From an uncultured Phycisphaerae bacterium (GTDB lineage Bacteria > Planctomycetota > Phycisphaerae > UBA1845 > Fen-1342): a DNA stretch of 64,000 bases. This document shows positions 29,274-38,470 of this stretch, in pieces; the stretch's first letter is position 1; each line of letters starts with the position of its first letter. The stretch is taken from NCBI GenBank assembly GCA_937928595.1, contig CALGJV010000002.1, positions 1-64,000 of the forward strand, read 5' to 3'. The notes below the pieces were generated by a model that was not told where the DNA came from, did not search any database, and saw only the letters and a list, made by a program, of their open reading frames with translations. Position numbers and translations under genes: made by a program.

Positions 29274-30425
29274 ATGGAATTCAGTCTCCCCGACGATGTG
29301 GCTGCCCTACGCGAAACCGTCCGCAAGTTCGCGGCCGAGCGTCTCCGTCCGCACGCCCGGACGTGGGACCGCGAACAGCAGTTGCCCGACGACGTGGTGC
29401 GGGCGCTGGCGGAGCTGGGCCTGCTGGGCACGCTCACGCCAGAGGAATATGGCGGTGCCGGACTCGGGTATCTCGCGAACGCGGTGGTCATGGAGGAGAT
29501 CGCGCGGCAGGACGGGGGCGTGGCGCTGTTGCTGGCGGCGCACAACGGGCTGTGCCAGGCGCACCTGATTCTCGCGGCGAGCGAGGCGCAGAAGCAGAGG
29601 TACCTGCCGAAGCTCGCGTCGGGCGAATGGGTCGGGGCGTGGGCACTGACAGAGCCCGGCAGCGGGTCGGACGCGGCGGCGCTGCGGACGCGGGCGGAGC
29701 GCGACGGGGACGGGTGGCGCCTGACCGGGGAGAAGATGTTCATCACGAACGGTGCGCGGGCGCAGGTGTTCGTGGTGATGGCCAAGACGGACCCCGACCA
29801 GGGGGCCAAGGGGATCTCGGCCTTCATCGTCGAGCGCGGGGCCCCGGGGTTCACCATCGGGCCGAAGGAAGACAAGCTCGGGATGCGGGCCAGCGACACC
29901 GTGCCGTTGTCGCTCGACGGGGTGTGGGTGGGGCCGGATGCACTGGTCGGGGCCCGGGGCGCGGGGTACGTCGATGCGCTGCGGGTGCTGGAACGCGGCC
30001 GCGTGGGAATCGCGGCGCTGTCGGTCGGGCTGGCCCGCGGGTGTGTCGAGGAGTCGCTGGCGTACGCGAAGAGCCGGCAGGCGTTCGGCAAGCCGATCGG
30101 CGAGCTCCAGGCGATCCAGTTCATGCTGGCGGACATGGCGACCGAGCTGGAGGCGGCCCGGCTGCTGACGTGGGACGCCGCCCAGGCGCTGGACCGGGGC
30201 GAGGAGGCGCGGCAAAAGGCCAGTATCGCCAAGCTCTACGCGAGCGAGATGGCGACCCGGGTGGCGCTCAAGGCCATTCAGATCCACGGCGGCTACGGCT
30301 ACACGAAGGACATCCCGGTCGAGCGCTACCTGCGGGACGCGAAACTCTGCGAGATCGGCGAGGGCAGCAGCGAGGTGCAGCGCATCCTGATCGCGCGGCA
30401 GTTGCTGGCGGGGGCCCCGGCGTAA
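29274..30425 (+). CDS. acyl-CoA dehydrogenase, 383 aa
   Basis: This FAD-dependent enzyme introduces the alpha-beta double bond into acyl-CoA. Family marks are [17 protein letters not shown] (flavin-binding region), [19 protein letters not shown], and the C-terminal [20 protein letters not shown] followed by [17 protein letters not shown], where the catalytic-base region sits. The size suits short/branched-chain types. GGAG is six bases ahead of the ATG. It is the first of five collinear genes (to 34565) that together supply the steps of short-chain beta-oxidation. Electron-transfer flavoprotein genes are not in the window. Confidence 0.93.
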   Translation: MEFSLPDDVAALRETVRKFAAERLRPHARTWDREQQLPDDVVRALAELGLLGTLTPEEYGGAGLGYLANAVVMEEIARQDGGVALLLAAHNGLCQAHLILAASEAQKQRYLPKLASGEWVGAWALTEPGSGSDAAALRTRAERDGDGWRLTGEKMFITNGARAQVFVVMAKTDPDQGAKGISAFIVERGAPGFTIGPKEDKLGMRASDTVPLSLDGVWVGPDALVGARGAGYVDALRVLERGRVGIAALSVGLARGCVEESLAYAKSRQAFGKPIGELQAIQFMLADMATELEAARLLTWDAAQALDRGEEARQKASIAKLYASEMATRVALKAIQIHGGYGYTKDIPVERYLRDAKLCEIGEGSSEVQRILIARQLLAGAPA

Positions 30426-30474
30426 GCGGCGGAGCGGGCGGCCCGCGGCGGGTCGGCCCGGTGAGGGCAGGGAC

Positions 30475-31635
30475 GTGGATTATCGACTCGACGACGACCA
30501 GCGGCAGCTGCGCGACGCGGTGCGCGACTTCTGCGAGAACGAGATCGCACCGCGCGCGGCCTGGCGGGACGAGGAAGGCCGGTTCGAGGACGGGCTGATC
30601 GAGAAGCTCGGCCAGATGGGGCTCTTCGGCACGTACATCCCGACCGAGTACGGCGGCACGGGGCTGGATTGCGTCTCGTACGTGATGACGGTCGAGGAGC
30701 TCTCGCGGGCCTGCGGCGCGACGGGCATTCTCGTTTCGGCGCACCACTCCCTGGCGGTTGATCCGATCCTGAACTACGGCACGGAGGCGCAGAAGCGGCG
30801 TTACCTGCCGAAGATGGCGACCGGCGAGTGGATCGGCTGCTACTCGTTGACGGAGCCGGGCAGCGGCAGCGACGCCGGCGCGGCCCGTTGTCACGCGGTG
30901 GAGACGGCGGACGGGTGGGAGATCACCGGCACGAAGAACTTCGTGACCAACGGCAACGACGCGCACGTGGTCGTGCTGTTCGCCGTGACCGACCCGGACA
31001 ACCCCAAGCGCCGCATGTCGGCGTTCATCGTGGAGCGCGGGACGCCCGGTTTCACGGTCGGCAAGCTCGAGAAGAAGCTGGGCATCCGGGCGAGCAGCAC
31101 CGCCGAGCTGATCTTCGACCGCTGCCGGGTGCCGCGGGACGCGCTGCTGGGGGAGCGCGGCAAGGGCCTGCACATCGCCCTCGCCACGCTCGACGGCGGA
31201 CGGCTGGGCGTCGCCGCGCAAGCCGTCGGCCTGTCGCAGGCGGCGTTGGAGGCGAGCGTGGCTTACGCGAACACGCGCGTGCAGTTCAATGAGCCGATCG
31301 GCCGGCAGCAGGCGATCCAGTGGAAGCTCGCCGACATGGCCGCGGGGATCGCGGCCGCGCGACTGCTCACATACCGGGGGGCCTGGCTCAAGCAGCACCG
31401 CCGGCCGTACGGGACGGAGGCGTCCATGGCCAAGCTGCTGGCGAGCGAGGTGTCGAACCGCGTCACCGACGCGGCCATCCAGATCTTCGGGGGCTACGGG
31501 TACTGCCAGGACTATCCGGCCGAGCGGCTGATGCGCGACGCGCGCATCACCGAGCTGTACGAGGGCACGAGCGAGATCCAGCGGCTGGTGATCGCGCGGC
31601 GGCTGCTGACGGAGCCGGAGTGGATCGGGAGGTAA
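30475..31635 (+). CDS. second acyl-CoA dehydrogenase (short-chain/butyryl type), 386 aa
   Basis: This is a paralogue of the preceding gene, 49 bases downstream, with a GTG start at 30475. Motifs include [36 protein letters not shown], and FGGYGYCQDYPAERLMRDAR followed by LYEGTSEIQRLVIARRLL, with the catalytic Glu expected in YEGTSE as in butyryl-CoA dehydrogenases. Two neighbouring dehydrogenases may divide chain lengths, or one may act on branched or aryl substrates. It is followed after four bases by the thiolase, a tight operon spacing. Confidence 0.93.
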   Translation: MDYRLDDDQRQLRDAVRDFCENEIAPRAAWRDEEGRFEDGLIEKLGQMGLFGTYIPTEYGGTGLDCVSYVMTVEELSRACGATGILVSAHHSLAVDPILNYGTEAQKRRYLPKMATGEWIGCYSLTEPGSGSDAGAARCHAVETADGWEITGTKNFVTNGNDAHVVVLFAVTDPDNPKRRMSAFIVERGTPGFTVGKLEKKLGIRASSTAELIFDRCRVPRDALLGERGKGLHIALATLDGGRLGVAAQAVGLSQAALEASVAYANTRVQFNEPIGRQQAIQWKLADMAAGIAAARLLTYRGAWLKQHRRPYGTEASMAKLLASEVSNRVTDAAIQIFGGYGYCQDYPAERLMRDARITELYEGTSEIQRLVIARRLLTEPEWIGR

Positions 31636-31639
31636 ACGC

Positions 31640-32818
31640 ATGGCCAGTGGACGCAGCTACATCGTGGCCGGCAAGCGGAGCCCGATGGGACGGTTCCAGG
31701 GCACACTGGGCCGGATGACGGCGGTCGAGGTGGGCACGCAGGTGGCGCGGGTCGTGCTCGACGAGGCCCGGGTCGACCGCGCCGCGGTCGGCGAGGCGCT
31801 GGTCGGTCAGGTGCTGCAGGCCGGCTGCGGGCAGAATCCGGCCCGGCAGGTGGCGCTCGGGGCGGGGCTGCCGGACACGCTCTCGTGCTGCACCGTCAAC
31901 AAGGTGTGCGGGAGCGGACTCCAGGCGGTGATGTTCGCCGACCAGGTGATCCGCGCCGGCGATGCCGACGTCATCCTCGCGGGCGGCATCGAGTCCATGA
32001 GCCAGGCGCCGTTCCTCATTCGATCCCTGCGGGCGGGCAACAAGTTCGGTCACACGGAGGTCGTGGACGAGATGCTCCACGACGGGCTGACGAACGCCCA
32101 CGGCGGCGAGCTGATGGGTGAGCTGGCCGAGTACACCGCCGAGAAGGCCGGCATCACCCGTCGGATGCAGGACGAATGGGCGCTTCGCAGTCAGCAGTTC
32201 ACGGCCCAGGCCGTGCAAGCCGGGCGGTTCCGGGCGGAGATCGCGCCGATCGCCGTGCCGAAGGCCAAGGAGCCGTTTACGACGGATGAAACCTTCCGGG
32301 CGGACACGACCCTCGAGGCGCTGGCCGGGCTGAAGCCGGCGTTCCGCCAGGACGGCACGGTCACGGCCGGCAATGCGTCGCAGCTCTCGGACGGGGCGGC
32401 GATGCTGGTGATCGCGAGCGAGACGGGGCTGAAGCGCTGCGGGGCCCCGCCGCTGGCGCGGATATTGGCTCAGGCGACGGCCGGCGGTCCGCCGAGGGAC
32501 CTGTTCTTCACGCCGCCGGTCGCGGCCCGCAGGGTGTGTGCCCAGGCGGGTTGGAAGGTCGCCGACGTGGACCTGTGGGAGCTGAACGAGGCGTTCGCCT
32601 CGCAGACGCTCGTGGGCGTGAAGGGGCTGGAGCTCGATCCGGCGCGCGTCAACGTGAACGGCGGCGCGATCGCGCTGGGGCACCCCATCGGGGCCAGCGG
32701 GGCCCGTGTGCTCGTGACGCTGGTTCACGCGCTCAAGCAGCGTGGGCTGCGGCGCGGCGTGGCGGCGGTGTGCCTGGGCGGCGGCAACGCGGTGGCGCTG
32801 GCGGTCGAGGCGCTGTAG
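31640..32818 (+). CDS. thiolase (acetyl-CoA C-acyltransferase), 392 aa
   Basis: This enzyme condenses or cleaves acyl-CoA at the beta-keto position. The acyl-enzyme nucleophile is Cys90 in NKVCGSGLQA. GGAIALGHPIGASGARVLVT carries the active-site His, and the C-terminal CLGGGNAVALAVE has the second Cys, with GGN in place of the common GGGxG(Q). GGIESMSQAP is another family mark. Together with the next two genes it could run acetoacetyl-CoA synthesis or the last step of beta-oxidation. It follows the dehydrogenase by four bases. Confidence 0.94.
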   Translation: MASGRSYIVAGKRSPMGRFQGTLGRMTAVEVGTQVARVVLDEARVDRAAVGEALVGQVLQAGCGQNPARQVALGAGLPDTLSCCTVNKVCGSGLQAVMFADQVIRAGDADVILAGGIESMSQAPFLIRSLRAGNKFGHTEVVDEMLHDGLTNAHGGELMGELAEYTAEKAGITRRMQDEWALRSQQFTAQAVQAGRFRAEIAPIAVPKAKEPFTTDETFRADTTLEALAGLKPAFRQDGTVTAGNASQLSDGAAMLVIASETGLKRCGAPPLARILAQATAGGPPRDLFFTPPVAARRVCAQAGWKVADVDLWELNEAFASQTLVGVKGLELDPARVNVNGGAIALGHPIGASGARVLVTLVHALKQRGLRRGVAAVCLGGGNAVALAVEAL

Positions 32819-32838
32819 CGGGGCAGGAGGATTCGCGC

Positions 32839-33702
32839 GTGAACATCCGGACGAACGTGCAGACCGTCGGCGTGCTGGGCACCGGGACGATGGGCGCGGG
32901 GATCGCGCAGACTTTCGCGCAGGCCGGCCGCACCGTGCTGATGTACGACGCGCTGCCGAACGCGGTGGACAAAGCCGTGGCCACGATCGGCAATTCGCTC
33001 GACAAGTTCGTGGAGAAGCAGAAGCTTGCGGCCGACGCCGCCGCGGCGGCGAAGCGCAACCTGCGGCCGGCGGCGCTGGGCGACATGGCGGGCGTGGACC
33101 TGCTGGTCGAGGCGGTCTTCGAGGACGTGGCGGTGAAGCGGGCGCTCTTCGAGCAGCTCGCGGAGCGTGTGCCGCCCGAGGTGGTGTTCGCCAGCAACAC
33201 CAGCAGCATCTCGATCAGCCAGCTCGCCGCGCTGAGCGGGCGGCCGGACCGCTTCGTCGGCATGCACTTCTTCAACCCCGTGCCGCTGATGAAGCTGGTC
33301 GAGGTGGTGGTCGGACTCCAGACGGCGCCGGAGGTGGTCGAGTTTATCACGCGGCTCTCGCAGGAACTGGGCAAGACGCCGCTGCGCGTGAAGGATCACC
33401 CGGGGTTCGTGAGCAACCGCGTGCTTATGCCGCTGATCAACGAGGCCATTGCCTGCCACGCGGACGGCGTGGCCGACGCCGCCACGATCGACGAGATCAT
33501 GAAGCTCGGCATGGCGCACACGATGGGACCGCTGGCCACCGCCGATCTGATCGGGCTGGACGTCTGTCTGAACATCATGGAGGTCCTGCACCGCGATCTC
33601 GGCGAGGACCGCTATCGGCCGCACCCGGTCCTGCGGACGATGGTGCGGGCCGGGCGCCTCGGGCGGAAGTCGGGACGCGGATTCTTCGAATACGGGGCGT
33701 AA
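32839..33702 (+). CDS. 3-hydroxybutyryl-CoA dehydrogenase, 287 aa
   Basis: This is an NAD-dependent L-3-hydroxyacyl-CoA dehydrogenase of the stand-alone short type. The Rossmann loop is GVLGTGTMGAGIAQTFAQAG. ASNTSSISISQLAAL and GMHFFNPVPLMKLVEVV contain catalytic residues including the His of the HFFNP motif, and KDHPGFVSNRVLMPLINEA marks the C-terminal domain. GTG 32839 is preceded by AGGAGG (32825-32830). It lies 20 bases after the thiolase. Confidence 0.95.
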   Translation: MNIRTNVQTVGVLGTGTMGAGIAQTFAQAGRTVLMYDALPNAVDKAVATIGNSLDKFVEKQKLAADAAAAAKRNLRPAALGDMAGVDLLVEAVFEDVAVKRALFEQLAERVPPEVVFASNTSSISISQLAALSGRPDRFVGMHFFNPVPLMKLVEVVVGLQTAPEVVEFITRLSQELGKTPLRVKDHPGFVSNRVLMPLINEAIACHADGVADAATIDEIMKLGMAHTMGPLATADLIGLDVCLNIMEVLHRDLGEDRYRPHPVLRTMVRAGRLGRKSGRGFFEYGA

Positions 33703-33785
33703 CCCGGGCGGTGCGGCGGACGGCGGCGGCGGCCCGTGCTAGACTGCGGCGCGCACATCGAGCCTGTCCTTCAGCGAGGTTCCAC

Positions 33786-34565
33786 ATGGCAAACGAGAAA
33801 TCGCAGACGGAAGTGACGCTCACGCGGCGGGGCGACGTGGCGACCATCCGCTTCGTGCCCGTGGCCGGCGTCAACATCTTTTCCTCGCGCGTGGTGGGCG
33901 CGCTGGGCACGGTCGTGGAGCGGGTGGCGGCGGATCCGCACCTGCGTTTCGTCGTCTTTCGCGGCGACGGGCGCGTGTTCCTGGCCGGAGCCGACATCGC
34001 CGAGATGCAGCGCTTCAACGAGGACCAGGGCCGGGCGTTTGCCGCTCATGGACACCACGTGTTCAACGCGATCGAGGCCCTGCCGCAGGTCACCATCGCG
34101 GCGCTCAACGGTCACGCGATGGGCGGCGGCTGCGAGCTGGCGATGGCGTGCGACTTCCGCGTCATGGTGCGCGACGGCCGCATCGGCCAGCCGGAGACCA
34201 AGCTCGGGCTGATTCCCGGCTGGGGCGGCACGCTGCGGCTGCCGAAACTGGTGGGGTTGGGCTGGGCCCGTCGCCTGCTGTTCTCGGGCGAAGCGATCAC
34301 GGCGGAGGAGGCCCAGCGGATCGGCCTGGTCGACGAGGTCGTCCCTTCGCTCGAGGAGCTGGACGCGGCGCTCGAACGCTGGTTCCGGATGCTCGCGCCC
34401 GGCTCGCCGGCCGCCATCACCCGCGTGAAGCGGGCGCTGCTCACCCGCAACGAGATCGAGGAATTCGGCAAGTGCTTCAGCTGCTCCGATGCGCGGGAGG
34501 GCATCGCGGCGTTTCATGAGAAACGGCGCGCCCCCTGGGCGGACTGGCAGCCCGCCCGCGAGTGA
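33786..34565 (+). CDS. enoyl-CoA hydratase/isomerase family protein, 259 aa
   Basis: This crotonase-fold protein probably hydrates short 2-enoyl-CoAs. The oxyanion-hole stretch FLAGADIAEMQRF, the NGHAMGGGCELAMACDFRV segment (catalytic Glu in GCEL) and QPETKLGLIPGWGGTLRL (second Glu) are intact, supporting hydratase activity rather than a degenerate family member. It is the last of five collinear acyl-CoA genes. Spacing of 83 bases from the previous gene leaves room for a minor promoter. Confidence 0.93.
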   Translation: MANEKSQTEVTLTRRGDVATIRFVPVAGVNIFSSRVVGALGTVVERVAADPHLRFVVFRGDGRVFLAGADIAEMQRFNEDQGRAFAAHGHHVFNAIEALPQVTIAALNGHAMGGGCELAMACDFRVMVRDGRIGQPETKLGLIPGWGGTLRLPKLVGLGWARRLLFSGEAITAEEAQRIGLVDEVVPSLEELDAALERWFRMLAPGSPAAITRVKRALLTRNEIEEFGKCFSCSDAREGIAAFHEKRRAPWADWQPARE

Positions 34566-34701
34566 CCGCCCCTGCAACTCCTGCGCCCCGCTGCCCGCGA
34601 CCCGTCCTGGGCGGCTTCTCCCCGTCGATAGACACCGCGGGGCGACGGCGCGCGGCCCGCCAGGTCACGCCGGCGCCGCCGTCCCGTGTGCGGAGTCAAT
34701 C

Positions 34702-35853
34702 GTGTCCAGCCACCGCCGGCCGGGTGAAGCAGGGTTGCTGCCCACGTTGCGCACACCGCTGGCCACGCTGAGCACACGCACGGTGCGAACCTGGCTGGAC
34801 CGGCTGGACCGGGCTGGCGCCGGACGGACGGGACCGGAGCTGCGGGCCTGGCCGCGACACCCGTACCGTCCGCGGCGCGTGCCGCTGGACGTGCTGGATG
34901 AGGACGGGGCGGCGGCCGAAGAACGGCTGGTCGTCGGACGGAACCTGAGCCGCACCGGCGCGGCGGTGCTCACGGACCGGCTGCTGTATCCGGGGCGAAG
35001 TTGTCGGCTCGCGCTGCCGGGCCCCGAAGGACGGCGGGTTCGCGCCACGGCGCAAGTGGTGCGGTGTCGGTACGTGGTCGGGTCCGGCACGCTCTACGAC
35101 ATCGGTGTCTCCTTTGCGGCCCCGATCGACGAAACGCTGCTCGTGCCCGCGGCTCGCCCGGTCCGGCTGCTGGTGCTGGATTCAGACGAGGGCCTGCCCG
35201 ACCTCGTCACGCGGTTGCTGAGCGACGCCCGCGTCACCGTGTACGGGCCGGACGCGCTGGATGCCGATGTGGAGGCGTTCGTCCGGCGCTGCCCGACGGA
35301 CCTCGTGCTGCTGGATCTGGAAGACTACACCGCCACGCCGCTCGAACTGGTCGCCGGGCTGCGCGCCAGCGGGTTTCGCGGGATGATCGTAGGGGTGGGC
35401 GTCGAGATTCCCGACTCGCTCTACACCGCGCTGCGGACCGCGGGCGGCGACGGCTACCTCCGCAAGCCGCTCACGCGCGACGCCCTGCGCAGCGCCGTGG
35501 CCGCGGCCGGCGAAACACCGCTGGTCAGCACGCTCGCGGGCGATGCGCGCCTCGCGCCCTGCGTGGACGAGTTCGTGGCCTCGCTGCCGGAGCGGGCGCG
35601 CCTGCTGGCCCAGGCGCTCGAGCTGGGCGACGCCGAACTGCTCGACGCCCTGGCGCGGGATCTGCGCGCCGAGGGCGGTTCGTACGGCTTCGAGCCCATC
35701 ACGGCGGCCGCGACCGAGGTTCAAACCCGCATCGCGGTCCGTGACCCCGAGCCCGCGGTGCGCAGCGCGACCGAGCAGCTCATTCGCCTGTGCCGCCGCG
35801 CGCGGCCGGCCACGCCCACGGACTTCGTGGCCCCGCCCGACCTCACAGACTGA
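34702..35853 (+). CDS. PilZ-like / receiver / degenerate Hpt protein, 383 aa
   Basis: Three parts are visible. Residues about 50-145 look PilZ-like (RRVPLDVLDED, then LVVGRNLSRTGAAVLTD), a fold that often binds cyclic-di-GMP. Residues about 153-270 are a receiver with Asp205 in VLLDLEDY and a terminal GYLRKPLTRDALR containing the conserved Lys. Residues about 290-360 resemble an Hpt helix bundle: LARDLRAEGGSYGFEPI aligns with LAHRLKGAAGSYGYPDI of the Hpt protein at 26052, but the phospho-His is Arg319. GTG 34702 follows GGAG by six bases. Its 3' end overlaps purN by 11 bases. The domain combination is inferred by eye. Confidence 0.7.
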   Translation: MSSHRRPGEAGLLPTLRTPLATLSTRTVRTWLDRLDRAGAGRTGPELRAWPRHPYRPRRVPLDVLDEDGAAAEERLVVGRNLSRTGAAVLTDRLLYPGRSCRLALPGPEGRRVRATAQVVRCRYVVGSGTLYDIGVSFAAPIDETLLVPAARPVRLLVLDSDEGLPDLVTRLLSDARVTVYGPDALDADVEAFVRRCPTDLVLLDLEDYTATPLELVAGLRASGFRGMIVGVGVEIPDSLYTALRTAGGDGYLRKPLTRDALRSAVAAAGETPLVSTLAGDARLAPCVDEFVASLPERARLLAQALELGDAELLDALARDLRAEGGSYGFEPITAAATEVQTRIAVRDPEPAVRSATEQLIRLCRRARPATPTDFVAPPDLTD

Positions 35854-36499
35854 GCGGCGGCCGACGGCCGGTCGCGAACTCCGCCAACCATTCGAGGCCG
35901 TGTTCCACGACTGCGCGCACGACGGCCGGGTACAGCTCGCGTTCGGCGGTACCCACCCGCTCGGCCAGCGACGCCGGCGTGTCTCCTGGACGGACGGGTA
36001 CCCGCGCCTGCGCGACGATCGGGCCGTGGTCGTACTGGTCGTCGACCAGGTGTACCGTGCAGCCGCTCTCGCGCTCGCCCGCGGCCAGGACGGCTTCGTG
36101 GACGTGGCGACCGTACATCCCCCGCCCGCCGAAACGCGGGAGCAGGGCGGGGTGAATGTTGAGAGTGCGCCCCGCGAAGTCCGCCGGTACATGCCAGAAG
36201 CTCAGGAACCCGGCCAGGAGCACCAGTTCCGCCCGCGCCGCCCGCAGGCGCTCCGCCACGGCGGCCGAGAACGCGGGGCCGTCCGGGAAATCGCGGGGTC
36301 GCAGCACGGCCAGGGGCAGCCCGGCGGCGCGGGCGATCTCGACGCCGCGGACGGCGGCGCGGGTGCTGACGACCTGCGCAATCACCGCTCCCGGTATTCG
36401 GCCGTCGGCGATTCGCGCGTGAAGGTTCGCGAGCGTGGACCCGCTGCCGGAGATCAGGACGCCCAGGCGCAGGAGCGGTGGGGCGGGTGCGGCGTTCAT
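35843..36499 (-). CDS. purN: phosphoribosylglycinamide formyltransferase, 218 aa
   Basis: This enzyme transfers the formyl group of 10-formyl-THF to GAR in purine synthesis. Motifs are LGVLISGSGSTLANLHARI at the N-terminus, LAGFLSFWHVP, NIHPALLPRFGG with catalytic Asn and His, and CTVHLVDDQYDHGPIVAQ with the catalytic Asp. Length fits PurN. It is convergent with the PilZ-receiver gene, and the two coding ends overlap (35843-35853). No other pur genes are nearby. Confidence 0.95.
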   Translation of the reverse strand: MNAAPAPPLLRLGVLISGSGSTLANLHARIADGRIPGAVIAQVVSTRAAVRGVEIARAAGLPLAVLRPRDFPDGPAFSAAVAERLRAARAELVLLAGFLSFWHVPADFAGRTLNIHPALLPRFGGRGMYGRHVHEAVLAAGERESGCTVHLVDDQYDHGPIVAQARVPVRPGDTPASLAERVGTAERELYPAVVRAVVEHGLEWLAEFATGRRPPLSL

Positions 36500-36660
36500 G
36501 CAAAGGTCCCGGCCGCCCGGGGTTGCGCCCCGTGGGCAGGCTCGGCGGGCACGCTACAATACGCCGATAGAAGTGGCAACCCCGCGGACCGGCCGCGGGG
36601 GCCCCGGCTGGGGGCGGCCGGGCGAGGCCGAACAAGGCGGTGTCAGGACAGGGGCCCGCG

Positions 36661-37017
36661 GTGGCATTCGATCTGAAAGCGGCGGAGACGCACTCCCGGC
36701 TGAGCGTGGCGTGCGGTGCGGCCAGCGGATTGGCAGCGCTGTTCGCGCTGTGGATGCTGTCTCGGAACTACGAGGGGAGTGCCAAGTTCGTCTACTACAG
36801 CCAGAGCGGGCTGTGGCTGCCGGTATTCCTCATGGCCATCCTGTTTGGGCTGTTGTTCGGGGCCGGGGGCTTCCTGCTCGGGCTGACGAGCGCGGCCAAG
36901 AAGCGTAACACGCTGACACGGCTGTCCTGGATCGGGTTTTTCATCAGCGCGGGCATGGTGACGCTGACGCTGTGCGCGGGCGTGTTCTTCTACTTCACGC
37001 GGAACGCCGTGAAGTGA
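36661..37017 (+). CDS. small membrane protein of unknown function, 118 aa
   Basis: Three hydrophobic segments are predicted at about residues 15-30, 50-75 and 88-112, separated by short polar loops (SRNYEGSAKFVYYSQSG; SAAKKRNTLTRLSW). No family is recognised. GTG 36661 is preceded by AGGGG at six bases; an in-frame GTG at 36640 would add seven residues. It leads, on the same strand, into the CYTH and TsaB genes, but spacing of 56 bases does not prove cotranscription. Confidence 0.65.
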   Translation: MAFDLKAAETHSRLSVACGAASGLAALFALWMLSRNYEGSAKFVYYSQSGLWLPVFLMAILFGLLFGAGGFLLGLTSAAKKRNTLTRLSWIGFFISAGMVTLTLCAGVFFYFTRNAVK

Positions 37018-37073
37018 CGGCTCGGCGGACGGATGCTGCATCGGGGCCTAGCGCGCTGCGGCGAGGGGCCGCG

Positions 37074-37685
37074 ATGCCGGTCGAGATCGAGGCCAAATTC
37101 CGCGTGGCGGACGCCGAGCAGTTTCGGCGCGCGATCGCCGCGGCCGGGGGCCAGTCGCAGGGGGTGCAGCTCGAGGTCAACACGCTTCTCGATGCGCCCG
37201 ACCGACGATTGCGCCAGGCGGGGTGCGGACTGCGGGTGCGGCTGCTGAAGCCCTGGCCCGCCGCGGGAGTCTCCGAAGAGGCGAGCAGCGCTGCCGACGC
37301 GGGCGTGTTGACGTTCAAGGGGCCGCGGCAACCCTCGGGCGAGGATGTCAAGATCCGGGCCGAGTATGAAACCGCGGTGAGCGACGCGGCCGCGACGTTG
37401 GCCATTCTGCGGCAACTTGGGTTCGAGCCGGTCATCGTGTACGAGAAGCGTCGGGCGACCTGGGTCGTCGATGCGTGCAACGTGACGCTGGACGAACTGC
37501 CGGGGCTCGGCTGGTTCGTGGAGATCGAGGGCCCGACGCCCGACGCTGTCGCGGCTGTGCGCGGGCGGCTGGGATTGGCCGAGGTACCGGGGGTGCGTGA
37601 GACCTACGTCGAGCTCGCGGCGCGGCACGGGCAGGCGTGCGTCGATCCGCGCTCGGGTGCGGAAGTTCGCCGGTTGGTGTTCTGA
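37074..37685 (+). CDS. CYTH-domain protein (class IV adenylate cyclase / thiamine triphosphatase fold), 203 aa
   Basis: The N-terminal EIEAKF is the ExExK signature of the triphosphate-tunnel metalloenzymes. Further tunnel residues are supplied by LRVRLLK, LTFKGPR and YEKRRATW. FVEIEGPTPDAVAAVRGRLG near the C-terminus is typical of the CyaB branch. The enzyme acts on a triphosphate substrate with divalent metal; whether it makes cAMP, cleaves thiamine triphosphate or hydrolyses inorganic triphosphate cannot be decided by reading. GAGGGG precedes the ATG. tsaB follows 21 bases downstream. Confidence 0.85.
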   Translation: MPVEIEAKFRVADAEQFRRAIAAAGGQSQGVQLEVNTLLDAPDRRLRQAGCGLRVRLLKPWPAAGVSEEASSAADAGVLTFKGPRQPSGEDVKIRAEYETAVSDAAATLAILRQLGFEPVIVYEKRRATWVVDACNVTLDELPGLGWFVEIEGPTPDAVAAVRGRLGLAEVPGVRETYVELAARHGQACVDPRSGAEVRRLVF

Positions 37686-37706
37686 GCGCGAACAGGTGTG
37701 TGGGCC

Positions 37707-38444
37707 GTGGACGACCTGATCCTGGCGCTGGAGACGTCGAGCGAGCATGGCAGTGTCGCGCTCGGTCGCGGCGCGGCGCTGCGGGCGGAGCGGACGCTGC
37801 CCGCGGACCGGCGGCACACGGGACAGCTCCTGCCGGCGATTCAGGCCCTGCTTGCGACGGAGGGCGTCGCGCCGGCCGACGTGGCCGCGGTGGCGTTCTC
37901 GCGGGGACCGGGTAGTTTCACCGGCCTGCGCGTCGCGGCGACGATCGCGCGCCTGTGGCACGCGGCCGTCGGCACGCCGGTGGTGGCCGCCCCCACGCTG
38001 GCGGTAATCGCGCGCAACCTGCTGCCGCTGACGGAACCGGGGGAAACCATCGCGGTCCTGCGGCCGGCGCGCGTGGGCCAGGTGTTCGGCGCGCTGTTCG
38101 CGCGGACGGACGCCGGCGGGCTCGAACCGGTCGCCGAGGCGGCGCGGCACGACGCCGCGGCATGGATCGCGGGGCTGCCGCCGGGGGCTTGGGTGGCGGG
38201 CGACGGGGCGCCGGCCCTGGCGGAGTCGCTCGCGGCCCGCGGTGCGCGGCTCGCGCCGGCGGAGACCTGGGTACCGCGCGCCGCTGAGGTGCTGGCGCTG
38301 GCGGCCGAGCGGCACGCCGCGCGGGCGTACGCGACGCCCGCGGACATGGTGCCGCTGTACCTGCGTCCACCCGAGTGCGAGGAGGTCTACGAGGCCCGCC
38401 GAGCGGCGGCGCGGACCCGCCGAACGGGGAGCCGGGACGCGTAG
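37707..38444 (+). CDS. tsaB: tRNA threonylcarbamoyladenosine biosynthesis protein TsaB, 245 aa
   Basis: TsaB is an ASKHA-fold partner of TsaD in making t6A37 of ANN-decoding tRNAs. The start LILALETSSEHGSVAL and the central FSRGPGSFTGLRVAATIAR are signature stretches. The C-terminal third is Ala- and Arg-rich. GTG 37707 is preceded by AGGTG; a second GTG three codons upstream overlaps that site. tsaD, tsaC and tsaE are not present. The gene ends 26 bases from the convergent phosphofructokinase. Confidence 0.92.
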   Translation: MDDLILALETSSEHGSVALGRGAALRAERTLPADRRHTGQLLPAIQALLATEGVAPADVAAVAFSRGPGSFTGLRVAATIARLWHAAVGTPVVAAPTLAVIARNLLPLTEPGETIAVLRPARVGQVFGALFARTDAGGLEPVAEAARHDAAAWIAGLPPGAWVAGDGAPALAESLAARGARLAPAETWVPRAAEVLALAAERHAARAYATPADMVPLYLRPPECEEVYEARRAAARTRRTGSRDA

Positions 38445-38470
38445 GCGGAGGCGCGGGGGCGGCGCGCGAC

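Noticed and set aside
29221-29275. A tRNA-like T-loop string near 29247
   Set aside because: A GGTTCGAG string occurs by chance; no acceptor stem or cloverleaf can be formed around it.
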